Source of the DNA: Candidatus Dormiibacterota bacterium
GTDB lineage: Bacteria; Vulcanimicrobiota; Vulcanimicrobiia; Vulcanimicrobiales; Vulcanimicrobiaceae
Direction of reading: 5' to 3'
DNA length: 64,000 bases
Assembly: GCA_035532035.1 (NCBI GenBank)
Contig: DATKRS010000019.1
Coordinates: 185,726 to 249,725, forward strand
Shown here piece by piece: positions 54,491 to 63,040 of the stretch. The notes under the pieces were generated by a model. The model ran no database searches and had not been told where the DNA came from. It saw only the letters and a program-made list of their open reading frames with translations. How positions within the stretch are numbered: position 1 is the stretch's first letter; each line of letters begins with the position of its first letter. The position numbers and the translations under genes were made by a program.

Positions 54491-55757
54491 CTAACGGCGG
54501 AGATAGAGCGTCTGCAATATCGTTCGGCCGAGCGCGCCGACGGCAACCGGAGTCGCATTGGTCAATACCACGATTCCGATGGCTTGCCCCCCCAGCGGAT
54601 GGCGCAATCATGCCGATCCAGCTGGAGCAGCCTGCCGTCGCGCCGTCTTTCCAAATGACGTCCGGCGGGAATGGGCTCAGCGAACTTGGCGGGTAGAGCG
54701 GCTCGTATTCCCAGGCAAATCCTTGCCCTTGATTCGTATCAGTGTGCGCCCAAATTTTCTCGGCGGTTTGCACTCCTGCGATCATCGCGGCCGGGCCCTG
54801 CAGACCCAACGCAAGCTTCAAGTATTTCATCATGTCGGGTGCCGTCGAACGCAGCACGCCGGCCGATGGGTACGGATCCCAGGTCCAGTGCAACGTCGTG
54901 TGCACGTTGCCGAGGTTGTCCCACGTATAGCCCTGAGCGTATTCGCCCTGCTCTGAAACCGGCACGTTCAAATCATACGTGTGTGCCATTCCGAGCGGAT
55001 CGATGATCTGCTGGCGTACGAGCGTGTACCAATCGACCTGCTGGCCCGTACTTCGTGCATTGATGCCCTGCAAGACGTAGCCGAGGATGCCGAAGGCAAC
55101 GTTGGAGTAGACCCACGGCGCCGGCGGAGCGGGGAAGCTTCCCGTCTCGACGTAGTTCACTAACTGCTGCGGTGAGTAGCACTGCCGTGGAACGATATCG
55201 CCGTTCGGCGGAGGCGGCGTGTACGGAATGCCCGACGTATGCGTTGCCAACTGCAGTAACGTCATCGCCGTGACCGTGCCGTAATCGGCAGGTGGAACGG
55301 GCGTTGCAGACGGTTGCGCGCAGGTCGTCTGGACCGGAGCGGGTGCCGTTTGATTGGGATCGCCGACGAAGTCGATCCACCGCACCGGATGGTCGTAGGC
55401 GGTCACGCCGGCCGTCCCTTGGTTCACGTATGCGCCGAGCATAATCCCCGTAAAGCTCTTGGTGAGCGAGCCGAGTTCGAAGATCGTATTGCGATCGACC
55501 GGCATTCCGCCCACGGCGCGCACGCCCTGATAAAAGTAATACGCGTTGCCGTGATAGTACACCGCGATCGCGAGGCCCGGCGGCGTCGGCGCGGCCATCG
55601 CCGAAACCGCGCTGCGAATCGCATTCGCCACTGCGTTCGATTGCGTCGAAGCCCCGCTTGGTACGGATCCGCTCGAGCACCCGGCGGCGACCGTCGCAAC
55701 TCCCGCGAGCATACAGAACAGAAGGCGTGTCGTCGACGTGAACAATGTTTTCCCCAA
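54491..55757 (-). pseudogene. Serine hydrolase (beta-lactamase family, lipoprotein) with frameshift
   Basis: Starts with a lipoprotein-type signal (MLAGVATVAAGC). The penicillin-binding/class C fold has SLTK (SxxK), YSN (YxN) and WKDGATAG near the KTG position, and the length fits. At a run of seven C on the + strand (54587-54593) the frame breaks: the intact frame continues with GMIAPSAGG then garbles, while dropping one G restores GQAIGIVVLTNATPVAVGAL and a stop at 54491-54493. In the unshifted frame translation runs on into an integrase remnant to 54315. Could be a recent mutation, a phase-variable run, or a base error. Confidence 0.75.
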
Positions 55758-55956
55758 GTCTTTGCGGCAAGATATCGGTAGGCGGCTACGCGAGATTTTC
55801 TCGCGAAGCTGCTGCTCGCCTCTACGCGATCACCTCGACGAGCCCGGAACGCGCGAGCCCGAACATCCGAGCACGATCGCAAATGGACTCTGCCCGCTCG
55901 CAAGCTCCGCAACGCGCGCGGTAAGCGCAACGCACTCGGGCCTCCCGGCCGCGAAG

Positions 55957-56406
55957 CAGCTGCTAGGCGACCAGTCGCAGGCGCTCGACGTACTGACCTG
56001 GCTGCACGGTCGCGGCGTAACCGTCGCCCTCGACGATTTCGGAACCGGGCACAATACGCTGAGCTATCTGAAGCTCTATCCGATCGACACGATCAAGCTC
56101 GATCGCTCCTTCGTTTTCTGCGGCGCAGCGAATTCTGCGAGAGTTCAACGGCGTGCGCTTCGGCGACGACTTCCTCGCATCGCAGAATCTCGCCGTCTGT
56201 AAGCGCATACAAGAGCTCTACACGCGCCGGGACCCGCTGCGTATCCGCGAGGCGATCGGAGAGTACGGCGTCACGCCAGCGCTGATCGTTTGGATTGCTC
56301 TCGGGACTCTTCAATTCAGGATTTCCGCTTACTTCTCTTTTTTGCACTCGACGCATTCAGGAGGCTTGCCTTTTTGAGACGTGCTGTGCTTCATGCCATT
56401 TCCTGC
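55957..56406 (+). pseudogene. EAL-domain remnant and decayed flank
   Basis: A 50-codon block (55957-56115) reads LTWLHGRGVTVALDDFGTGHNTLSYLKLYPIDTIKLDRSFV, the middle of an EAL phosphodiesterase domain and close to the same block in the GGDEF-EAL protein at 59568. The parts before it (E-A-L itself) and after it (E-G-V-E) are missing; the flanks shift into other frames. The stretch 56116-56406 holds no recognisable gene. Confidence 0.65.
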
Positions 56407-57252
56407 TCAGAGCCCGAGTATTTGGCGCAAGCGATCCGGTCGCGAAATCACGTAAATCTCGCTAATGCGGTGGTCCGTGACGACAAAACCCATCACCGAT
56501 AGCGGTTGTCCATTGGGAAGCCAAGACACGATTCCCGGCGATCCGTTGACGATCACGGGCTCGATCTTCAAATCTACATTGCGGAACGCTACCGCCTGTG
56601 ACGCAACGGCCCGCGCACCGCGCACGCCCTGGATGGCCGGCTCCCGGTCGGCGCGCATTACAACGTCGGGATCGAGCACTGCCACGAGTCCCTCAAAGTC
56701 GCCGTTACGTGATGCCTGCACAAACGCGTCGACGACCGCGCGCCGTTGCGCGAAGGTGCCAGTCGGCGGCGCCGCTCCTTGCACGCGACGGCGTGCGCGG
56801 CTGGCGAGCTGGCGGACGGCGACGGCCGACCGACCGAGCATCGCTGCGATTTCCTCAAACGGCATCGAAAACATGTCGTGCAGGACGAACGCAAGTCGTT
56901 CGGAGGGCGTTAGGCTATCGAGAACTACGAGCAGCGCGAGGCCGACCGAATCCGCCATGAGCACTTCATCTTCAGGGCTGTCCTGGCGGTCCACGATGAA
57001 ATCGGGGATGTGCCCGAGCGACTCCTCGCGCTTGGAGCGCCGAGATCGAAGCATATCGACGCATATCCGAGCAACAACCGTCGTCAGCCAGCTTCCGAGA
57101 TTCTCGATGCCGCCGCTCTCCTGCCGACTCAGCCGAAGCCACGCTTCCTGCACGGCATCCTCCGCATCGTCAAGCGACCCCAGCATCCTGTATGCGACGC
57201 CTCTCAGATGACCCCGGTTTCGTTCAAACTCGTGCGTCAACCAATCCGCCAT
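56407..57252 (-). CDS. ECF41-type RNA polymerase sigma factor
   Basis: 281 aa from the ATG at 57252. Sigma region 2 is FERNRGHLRGVAYRMLGSLDDAEDAVQEAWLRL; region 4 is LDSLTPSERLAFVLHDMFSMPFEEIAAMLGRSAVAVRQLASRARRR. The C-terminal SnoaL-like domain (VVDAFVQASRNGDFEGLVAVLDPDV... IVSWLPNGQP, ISRPDRLR) is typical of ECF41 sigma factors, in which it acts as a built-in regulator. The frame is open to 57300, but an ECF41-type promoter at 57261-57287 lies inside that stretch, so the later ATG fits better. No anti-sigma gene is nearby. Confidence 0.9.
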   Translation of the reverse strand: MADWLTHEFERNRGHLRGVAYRMLGSLDDAEDAVQEAWLRLSRQESGGIENLGSWLTTVVARICVDMLRSRRSKREESLGHIPDFIVDRQDSPEDEVLMADSVGLALLVVLDSLTPSERLAFVLHDMFSMPFEEIAAMLGRSAVAVRQLASRARRRVQGAAPPTGTFAQRRAVVDAFVQASRNGDFEGLVAVLDPDVVMRADREPAIQGVRGARAVASQAVAFRNVDLKIEPVIVNGSPGIVSWLPNGQPLSVMGFVVTDHRISEIYVISRPDRLRQILGL

Positions 57253-57260
57253 GTTACTCT

Positions 57261-57287
57261 GACGAGCGTTCGGCGCTTGATGTGACG
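57261..57287 (-). promoter_or_regulatory. ECF41-type promoter of the sigma gene
   Basis: On the - strand CGTCACA (57287-57281), 16 bases, then CGTC (57264-57261). This matches the published ECF41 consensus TGTCACA-N16-CGTC except for the first base. The start codon at 57252 lies nine bases on, so the message would be almost leaderless and the sigma factor autoregulated. Confidence 0.75.
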
Positions 57288-57294
57288 CGAACCT

Positions 57295-57322
57295 GGTCAC
57301 ACTTCACCCCCCTCGGTCCGTC
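57295..57322 (+). promoter_or_regulatory. ECF41-type promoter of the VOC gene
   Basis: GGTCACA (57295-57301), 17 bases, CGTC (57319-57322). It is near the ECF41 consensus with one extra spacer base. Its -35 and that of the sigma promoter form TGTGAC-N9-GTCACA back to back. The ATG at 57350 has AAAGGAG upstream. Confidence 0.6.
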
Positions 57323-57349
57323 ATACACATGAAAGGAGCACGGAACCTC

Positions 57350-57685
57350 ATGAACGTCTCTCTCATCACGTATCCGGCGTCAGATATGGACGCAGCCAAG
57401 CGATTCTTTCGTGAACTCACGGGGACCGATCCCTACGCCGACGCGCCCCAATACGTTGGCTACCGGAGCGGCGATATGGAAATCGGGCTCGTTCCGAAGG
57501 GACACTTCCCTGGCGCACTTGCCTTCTGGACGGTCAGCGACATCGCATCGAGCGTGAAAGCGCTCGAAGCCGCGGGCGGCACCGTCGTGCAAGAGATTCA
57601 AGACGTCGCCTACGGTCTGTTGGTCGCGAGCGTCAAAGACCCCAACGGATCGATCGTAGGGCTGCGACAATTCCCGAAGAGCTGA
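57350..57685 (+). CDS. VOC (glyoxalase/bleomycin-resistance fold) protein
   Basis: 111 aa from the ATG at 57350, preceded by AAAGGAG; an ATG at 57329 is also in frame. The pattern NVSLITYPASDMDAAKRFFREL, then VSDIASSVKALEAAGGTVVQEIQ and VASVKDPNGSIVGLRQF is a single VOC module. ECF41 regulons usually control small enzymes such as carboxymuconolactone decarboxylases or oxidoreductases; this VOC protein would be the target here. Confidence 0.85.
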   Translation: MNVSLITYPASDMDAAKRFFRELTGTDPYADAPQYVGYRSGDMEIGLVPKGHFPGALAFWTVSDIASSVKALEAAGGTVVQEIQDVAYGLLVASVKDPNGSIVGLRQFPKS

Positions 57686-57713
57686 GGAGCCCACATGACA
57701 GCGCAGTTTGCGG

Positions 57714-57746
57714 CTCAAGCTGACTTCTTGCTGTTCCAAGCTTGAG
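57714..57746. terminator. Inverted repeat after the VOC gene
   Basis: CTCAAGCT (57714-57721) and AGCTTGAG (57739-57746), 8-bp arms around 17 bases. It lies 28 bases after the VOC stop and overlaps the end of a small - strand frame. No T-run. Confidence 0.4.
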
Positions 57747-57816
57747 AAACACGCTTCATCGTTACGAGGCAGGCCGCACACAAGGCCCAGGCACCGCCGA
57801 GTAACAGAAAATCCAT
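57715..57816 (-). CDS. Possible 33-residue membrane peptide
   Basis: A short frame starting ATG at 57816 and ending TGA at 57715 reads MDFLLLGGAWALCAACLVTM followed by a basic tail, one membrane helix. It resembles KdpF-like small membrane peptides in layout only. No strong ribosome site (ACGGGGC is close to the ATG). Below usual gene-finder length; the rest of 57686-57916 shows no longer gene. Confidence 0.35.
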   Translation of the reverse strand: MDFLLLGGAWALCAACLVTMKRVSQAWNSKKSA

Positions 57817-57916
57817 GCCCCGTAAGGCTTTGATTTATCAAGGTTTTTCTGCTCGCAGTTTTGCGTCTGAAATGGGCCGGAACAGACTGTTTATGGCTTC
57901 GGAAGTGTACGGTGGC

Positions 57917-59497
57917 CTAACGAGAAGCAGCCACCGGTAATTCTGAAGGCTCGGCATGATGCCTGGTTAACGGGGCCACCACGACGCGGTCGCGGCCTTC
58001 GTTCTTGGCTTTATAGAGCGCTTGATCGGCCGTCTTGAAGAGCTCTTCTGCGTTGCTGCCGTGAGACGGGACCTCGGCAATACCCATCGAGACCGTGATA
58101 CCACCCAAAATCGTATCGCCATAACGAGCGTTTAGCTGCTTCACGTCTTCGCGCAAGCCTTCGGCGCGTTTCCGGGCGGCACCGACAGACGCGCCTCCCA
58201 AGATATAGGCAAACTCCTCTCCGCCATAGCGGCAGACCACATCCTGCGTTCTGGTGCGCTCTTGCAAGAGACGACCCAGCGCGCGCAGTACGGCGTCACC
58301 CGCTTGGTGCCCGAAGGAGTCATTGAACTTCTTGAACTGATCGATATCCATCATGATCAGCGAAACCGGATCGCCGCGCCGGCTTGCACGGGCGATCTCG
58401 CGCTCGAGCCAAGCCTCCATGAACCGACGGTTGAAGAGCCCGGTGAGGGGATCTGTAATGGACGCGCGCTGAAGTTCCTGACGCAGCCTGACATTCGCCA
58501 GCGCCAGCGACAGCCGCTCGGCTGCGGCGACGGCTTCGCCGTAGAAGGGTCTTACCGGATCGGCAACATTTCCGGGAAAGGCCCTTTCAAGAATCGACAG
58601 GCCTTCCACGTATAGCATTCCCATCGCCACCCCTTGCGCAAGCATCGGGACACAGACGTAGCCGTTAGGGGGAGGCTTTCTGACGTGTGCGCACAGCAAA
58701 GACGACTTGGAATCCCAAAAGCGGTGAACCTTCCCGAGCCGCAGCGCCCAACAATCGTTCGGTTTGAAGGCCTTCTCGGATGCCACGTTGGTGCCCCCCC
58801 AAACGGACACCGCCTCGACGATGTCCCCAGATCCGGCGATCATGAATATCACGCCCGCTTCTGACGCAATCGCCTTTTGCAATCCGTTGCCCGCTATCGG
58901 GTACGCTTCGTCGACGGTATGGCATGTTTGAAGTATATCGACGACGCCTGCCATCGCGAAGTTGAACCGCTCTCCCTCCTGCGCTGATTTCAGTGCATTG
59001 CTCAGCTTGCTATTTGTCTCCGCAAGCGCCTTGTCTTCTTCCTTGCGCTCGGTGATGTCTTCGGCAATCCCAGCCACGCGAACGAGTTTTCCCTTTCCAT
59101 CTCTTACGGGAAAACTGCGCGCAGAAACCCAACGAACGACTCCGTCCGGTCGAATCACGCGATATTCCATTTCCAACGGCATGCCTTGCATGCAGCGCGC
59201 AAAGAAGGCGCTAACCGCCTCTCGGTCCTCACCGTGAACATAATCAAGCCAAGCTGACAATCGATCGTAAACCTCTTCGCGCGGCCTTCCCCAGATTGTA
59301 TCGTAGGCGGGGCTGATGTACGCCATACTCGCGGGATCCAGAGCCACGACAAAGAGCACGTCCCGCATGTTAAAGAGCACGTCCCGAATGCTGCTGACCA
59401 TCCTGCGGAAGTTTGCGTTACTTATCTTGGCCTCAAAAGACGATTCTTTAATTCTATCAGGGCCATTCGTAGCAAGCACCACCGGCGCTGGTTTCAT
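57917..59497 (-). CDS. PAS-GAF-GGDEF diguanylate cyclase
   Basis: 526 aa from the ATG at 59497 (a GTG at 59518 is also in frame). PAS domain with MAYISPAYDTIWGRPREEVY and the PAC segment EYRVIRPDGVVRWVSARSFPV; then a GAF domain (about 185-350); then a GGDEF domain with MMDIDQFKKFNDSFGHQAGD and an active site RYGGEEF preceded by an inhibitory RxxD (RTQD). So it should make c-di-GMP and be product-inhibited. Cytosolic; the PAS/GAF ligand is unknown. Confidence 0.93.
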   Translation of the reverse strand: MKPAPVVLATNGPDRIKESSFEAKISNANFRRMVSSIRDVLFNMRDVLFVVALDPASMAYISPAYDTIWGRPREEVYDRLSAWLDYVHGEDREAVSAFFARCMQGMPLEMEYRVIRPDGVVRWVSARSFPVRDGKGKLVRVAGIAEDITERKEEDKALAETNSKLSNALKSAQEGERFNFAMAGVVDILQTCHTVDEAYPIAGNGLQKAIASEAGVIFMIAGSGDIVEAVSVWGGTNVASEKAFKPNDCWALRLGKVHRFWDSKSSLLCAHVRKPPPNGYVCVPMLAQGVAMGMLYVEGLSILERAFPGNVADPVRPFYGEAVAAAERLSLALANVRLRQELQRASITDPLTGLFNRRFMEAWLEREIARASRRGDPVSLIMMDIDQFKKFNDSFGHQAGDAVLRALGRLLQERTRTQDVVCRYGGEEFAYILGGASVGAARKRAEGLREDVKQLNARYGDTILGGITVSMGIAEVPSHGSNAEELFKTADQALYKAKNEGRDRVVVAPLTRHHAEPSELPVAASR

Positions 59498-59567
59498 CGC
59501 TGCGTAACCTCGGAGCACACCAGTGCTAAAATGAGCATGTCGGCTCCAATTGTAGCGAGATTCCAGC

Positions 59568-61568
59568 TCATGCCGGCCGGTTGCCTTCCATCAGCCCTCG
59601 CCGTGACAATACTAGCTCGCGCCTTGTGTAAATATGCGACATGAACTCCGCCTTTGGCATAGGCATCCCAAAGAGAGACCCTTGGAACTGGCTGCAGCCA
59701 TGTGACGTTAGAAACTCCAGCTGTTCGTTACTCTCGACGCCTTCCGCGACGACGCGCAGTTTGATTTCTCCAGCGAGCGCAAGGATTCCGGAACAGATCG
59801 AGCGGCTATACGGGTATAACTCGAGGTCAGTAACGAACGAACGGTCGATCTTGATCGTATCGATCGGAAACTCTTTCAGATAGGTTAACGTGTTGTAGCC
59901 GGTTCCGAAGTCGTCGATCGCAATCGAGAATCCGCGTTCATGAAGGAGCACAAGTGCCGCACGCGCTTGTGCGTAGTCGCTCAACAGTGCTTGTTCCGTG
60001 ATCTCGACACTTAGGTTACTCGGAGATGCTCCGCTTATGCGCAGCGCATCGTCGAGCATTTCGTTGAACTTCGGCGAGACCAGCCCGGCCGCGGAGAGAT
60101 TGAAGCTTAAACGGATCCCTATCCGCCACAACGCTGCGGAGAGACGGCAGGCGCTCCGAAGAACCCACGCATCGATCTCGCACATAAATCCTGCGCTGAC
60201 GGCAATGGGAAGAAATACGTTTGGCGAAATGACGCCGAGCTCCGCGTGATTCCAGCGAATCAAGGCCTCGGCTGCACAAATCGCTCCAGTCCTTGCCTCG
60301 ACAATCGGCTGCAAGTAGAGCTCGAACTCATCACGCTCAATCGCGCCCCTCAACCCAACTTCCAGGCGATGCCGGTCTGCCAACATACGCTTCATCTCGG
60401 GGCGAAACGCATGTGCCCCACTAGCGGATTCGAGCTTTTGCTGATTCAGCGCGAGGCTTGCCTTGGCGACCAGCGATTCATCACATGCGTCGATTGGGCA
60501 CACGCTTGAGCCAAAGATTCCTCTTATGCAAAGCGTTTCACCTTCGACAAGAAGCGCTTCCTCGAGAGCCTCCTGAATCTTTGCGATTGCTTGCTCGATA
60601 TCGCCCGGGTCTAAGACGGGGATTAGACACGCAAACTCGTCGCCCCCAGTGCGCCCCAGAACCCACGCCCCATCTGCTACCGTGCGAAGGCGCGACGCAG
60701 TGCTTCGCAGCACGGCATCGCCCGCTGCCATACCTAACCGGTCGTTGATCCTTGCGAATTTAACGAGATCGAAGATTACCACGCCAACCCTTGCGCAGGT
60801 CTCGCCGCGGGTGGCTTCGCGAACGCGTCTGATAAAGCCGCTACGGTTCAAAAGGTTGGTTAACTTGTCGTATTGCCGGGCGTGCGCGCTCCTTTTCCGC
60901 GCGCGTTCCGGTTCGGTGATATCACGGATAGCACCGATGTTGCTTATCGATTGCTCCCTTGCATTGTGGATAAATTCTCCATTCGCTTCGATGCGGCGAA
61001 CCTCTCCATCGTCCCGAACTAAGCGATACTTTACATGATACGGCTGTTTTGTAACAAGCGCTACGCTGCGTGCTTTCTTGACGCGCCATCGATCGTGCGG
61101 GTGAATACGTTTAATAATGTCGGCATAGTGCACGCGCGAGATCTCGAGAGGGAATCCCCATATCGCGCGCAGATCAGGAGTTAGTTCGAGAGTGTCCGTG
61201 TCCATATTGAATGAGAACTCCGCGAGCCTGGTCGACTCGACGGTCCCTGCCAACGTCAAAGTCCTTCGCACGGCCTCGGTTTTGAGGGCTGTCGCAATAA
61301 GGCAAGTAGTGCAGCGCTCAGTCATATTGAAGGATGCTCCCGCTATCCCGGCGACCGCTCCATCGGCGTTGCGCACGAGGCGTGTGCGGTGTTCGTAAAT
61401 GTCCCCAGCGCAGATGCTCCGAAAACCGTGACTCTCGCGTGACAGTGCCTCTAGTAAATCGGAATGCATGGTAGATTCTTTGCTAGCGTGAAAGAATTCC
61501 GTAGGAGACGCACCTATGACGTCAAGTTGCTGCCATGACACTCCTGACGTCGGGAGCACCCATTTCAA
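59568..61568 (-). CDS. PAS-GGDEF-EAL c-di-GMP turnover protein
   Basis: 666 aa from a TTG at 61568. Two PAS modules (the first only partly inside), then GGDEF with RTGGDEFACLIP, then a complete EAL domain: EALIRW (about 434), FNLSA, VEITE, IDDFGTGYNTL, IKIDRSFV, VAEGVES and QFQGSLFG. All metal and catalytic residues of EAL are present, so it is probably an active phosphodiesterase with a possibly active cyclase. The frame stays open 111 codons further upstream (to 61901) with Cys/His-rich codons but no usual start codon; the true N-terminus is unsettled. Confidence 0.9.
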   Translation of the reverse strand: MKWVLPTSGVSWQQLDVIGASPTEFFHASKESTMHSDLLEALSRESHGFRSICAGDIYEHRTRLVRNADGAVAGIAGASFNMTERCTTCLIATALKTEAVRRTLTLAGTVESTRLAEFSFNMDTDTLELTPDLRAIWGFPLEISRVHYADIIKRIHPHDRWRVKKARSVALVTKQPYHVKYRLVRDDGEVRRIEANGEFIHNAREQSISNIGAIRDITEPERARKRSAHARQYDKLTNLLNRSGFIRRVREATRGETCARVGVVIFDLVKFARINDRLGMAAGDAVLRSTASRLRTVADGAWVLGRTGGDEFACLIPVLDPGDIEQAIAKIQEALEEALLVEGETLCIRGIFGSSVCPIDACDESLVAKASLALNQQKLESASGAHAFRPEMKRMLADRHRLEVGLRGAIERDEFELYLQPIVEARTGAICAAEALIRWNHAELGVISPNVFLPIAVSAGFMCEIDAWVLRSACRLSAALWRIGIRLSFNLSAAGLVSPKFNEMLDDALRISGASPSNLSVEITEQALLSDYAQARAALVLLHERGFSIAIDDFGTGYNTLTYLKEFPIDTIKIDRSFVTDLELYPYSRSICSGILALAGEIKLRVVAEGVESNEQLEFLTSHGCSQFQGSLFGMPMPKAEFMSHIYTRRELVLSRRGLMEGNRPA

Positions 61569-61901
61569 TCTTAGGGCGACATCGCTTTCCCATAATAGGA
61601 AGGACTGTTTGTCCAGTGTGGGATTGGCCGCAGCATTGTCCGCGGGATACTTCGCGTGGAGATCGCGCAGGTTGACGCTGTCGTTGACGCGCCCTTCCTG
61701 GATGCAGACGCGGCAGCGGCGATCCGTCTTGCGGCGTCCCGTCGCCTTGACCGCGTGATTCGGGCAGAGAGGGTGCAGCTCGCTGCATGCATGGTTTGCC
61801 GGTTGGCCGCAGGTCTTGCCGCGCGTGTTGAGCGCGCAGCAGGTTAGAACCTCGACGTCGGTTTCAAGCGCGAATGATGAACCCGTGAGAAAGTGCTCCC
61901 C
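61569..61901 (-). other. Open Cys/His-rich frame upstream of the GGDEF-EAL gene
   Basis: From the stop at 61902-61904 the frame reads without interruption into the GGDEF-EAL gene. Its middle part contains TCGQPANHACSELHPLCPNH and TDRRCRVC, and most third codon positions are G or C, as expected for coding sequence here. Nearer the gene it reads QSFLLWESDVALRL, which looks like the missing first part of the PAS domain. No ATG, GTG or TTG is present before the TTG at 61568, so it may be the scar of a fusion. Confidence 0.45.
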
Positions 61902-62159
61902 TCATTGACCCATCATTGTAGCGTCTCTCGCGCCATTTGCCTTATCAAGCGGCTAGAGCTTAACGTAAACTTATCGAGAAAGTGCAGAAGCCAAGGGGGT
62001 GTCCGTTCAGGGTGGGGATCGCTGGCTGTCCGCCTGCGAAAGGCCCTGCGCGTAAAAGACGCCGTCACGGTCGCGACCGGTGGCGGAACGTCTCCCATCA
62101 CGCCGACGATACCGTCACCTGCGGAGGTGACGTTGCAGCGGCGCAGTAAGACGTTCCAC

Positions 62160-62339
62160 ATGCGCAAGAAGAATCCGAAAGCCGGTAAACCCGCCGCGAA
62201 GGGGCGTAAGATCGACGTTCGTGAGGCGATCACCGACGCGGATGCGACGGGCCTCGTCGCGGGCGAAGAGCTCATCACTCAGGCGGAAACCGTGCTGCCG
62301 ACATCGGCGCGAGCACGAAAGAAACGTCGAACTACATAG
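62160..62339 (+). CDS. Small basic protein of unknown function
   Basis: 59 aa from the ATG at 62160: a Lys/Arg-rich start (MRKKNPKAGKPAAKGRK), then IDVREAITDADATGLVAGEELI, and a basic tail. No recognised family. The frame is open further upstream (to 61893) with little coding character. Could be nucleic-acid binding. Low certainty. Confidence 0.4.
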   Translation: MRKKNPKAGKPAAKGRKIDVREAITDADATGLVAGEELITQAETVLPTSARARKKRRTT

Positions 62340-62435
62340 ATATATCCAACTCTACTGCAAAATGTCGGCTCGGGAATGGCTACGGTTCTCCTCCCGGGGC
62401 GAGGTGCGCGTCGAGGACAGCGGGTATACTCGGGC

Positions 62436-62633
62436 ATGAAAGACGATCGGCGACCGAGCCCCGAGCACGATGGCGAGACGATCCCGCCCGACGTGGCCAC
62501 GAAGAAACAACAGCCTCTACCCCCTCGCGAAGCCGTCCAGCGTGAAGAGGACAAATACGGCGAGAGCAGCCTCGACGAAAATCGAGGTGATCAGCGTGAT
62601 GAACACGAGGGAGAGCTCGACGATGTCGTTTGA
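62436..62633 (+). CDS. Small hydrophilic acidic protein
   Basis: 65 aa from the ATG at 62436: KDDRRPSPEHDGETIPPDV then a Glu/Asp/Arg-rich tail (LDENRGDQRDEHEGELDDVV); probably disordered. TATACT at 62423-62428 lies seven bases before the ATG, a possible -10 for a leaderless message. No family known. Confidence 0.5.
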   Translation: MKDDRRPSPEHDGETIPPDVATKKQQPLPPREAVQREEDKYGESSLDENRGDQRDEHEGELDDVV

Positions 62634-62642
62634 GCTTAGGCC

Positions 62643-63020
62643 GTGACGGCTCTGCTGGTCCTTTGCAGCGCTCTGGCGCTCGTGCTCATCGTCGCGGGAG
62701 TCTACGCGCTGGTCGAGCCTTATGGCATGGCCCACGTTTACGGCGTGCCGATCGAAGGCGCGTCCGCGGCTGGATTCGTGCGCGCTGCCGGCATTCGCGA
62801 TCTCACCTTCGGCGTTGCGCTCGGCGCGGCAGCTTACTTTCGCGACGAGCCGCTGCTCATAATCCTGGCGGCGGCGGGAATTCTACTCTCGTTCGCCGAT
62901 TTCGCAATCGCCTATCATGCGGGGGGAAGACAACTTCGCCCCGCTCACGGCTTTCACGCAAGCGGGATCATCGCATTCATCCTCGTTCTCACGATGATTC
63001 TCTTCGCCTTCGGTCGCTGA
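62643..63020 (+). CDS. DUF4267-like membrane protein
   Basis: 125 aa from a GTG. Four hydrophobic segments; a conserved block GASAAGFVRAAGIRDLTFGVALG fits DUF4267 (which has the P-x-R-x-GIRD-x-x-x-G pattern). The function is unknown. Confidence 0.8.
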   Translation: MTALLVLCSALALVLIVAGVYALVEPYGMAHVYGVPIEGASAAGFVRAAGIRDLTFGVALGAAAYFRDEPLLIILAAAGILLSFADFAIAYHAGGRQLRPAHGFHASGIIAFILVLTMILFAFGR

Positions 63021-63040
63021 GCCTTGCGAAGCGGCATCCC

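Noticed and set aside
54315..55757. One 480-residue protein combining a beta-lactamase fold and an integrase C-terminus
   Set aside because: The hydrolase end is restored by a one-base change in the G7 run, so the fusion is a frameshift product.
57817..57916. c-di-GMP riboswitch beside the diguanylate cyclase
   Set aside because: Only short fragments such as GACGCAAA fit; the conserved core is not present.
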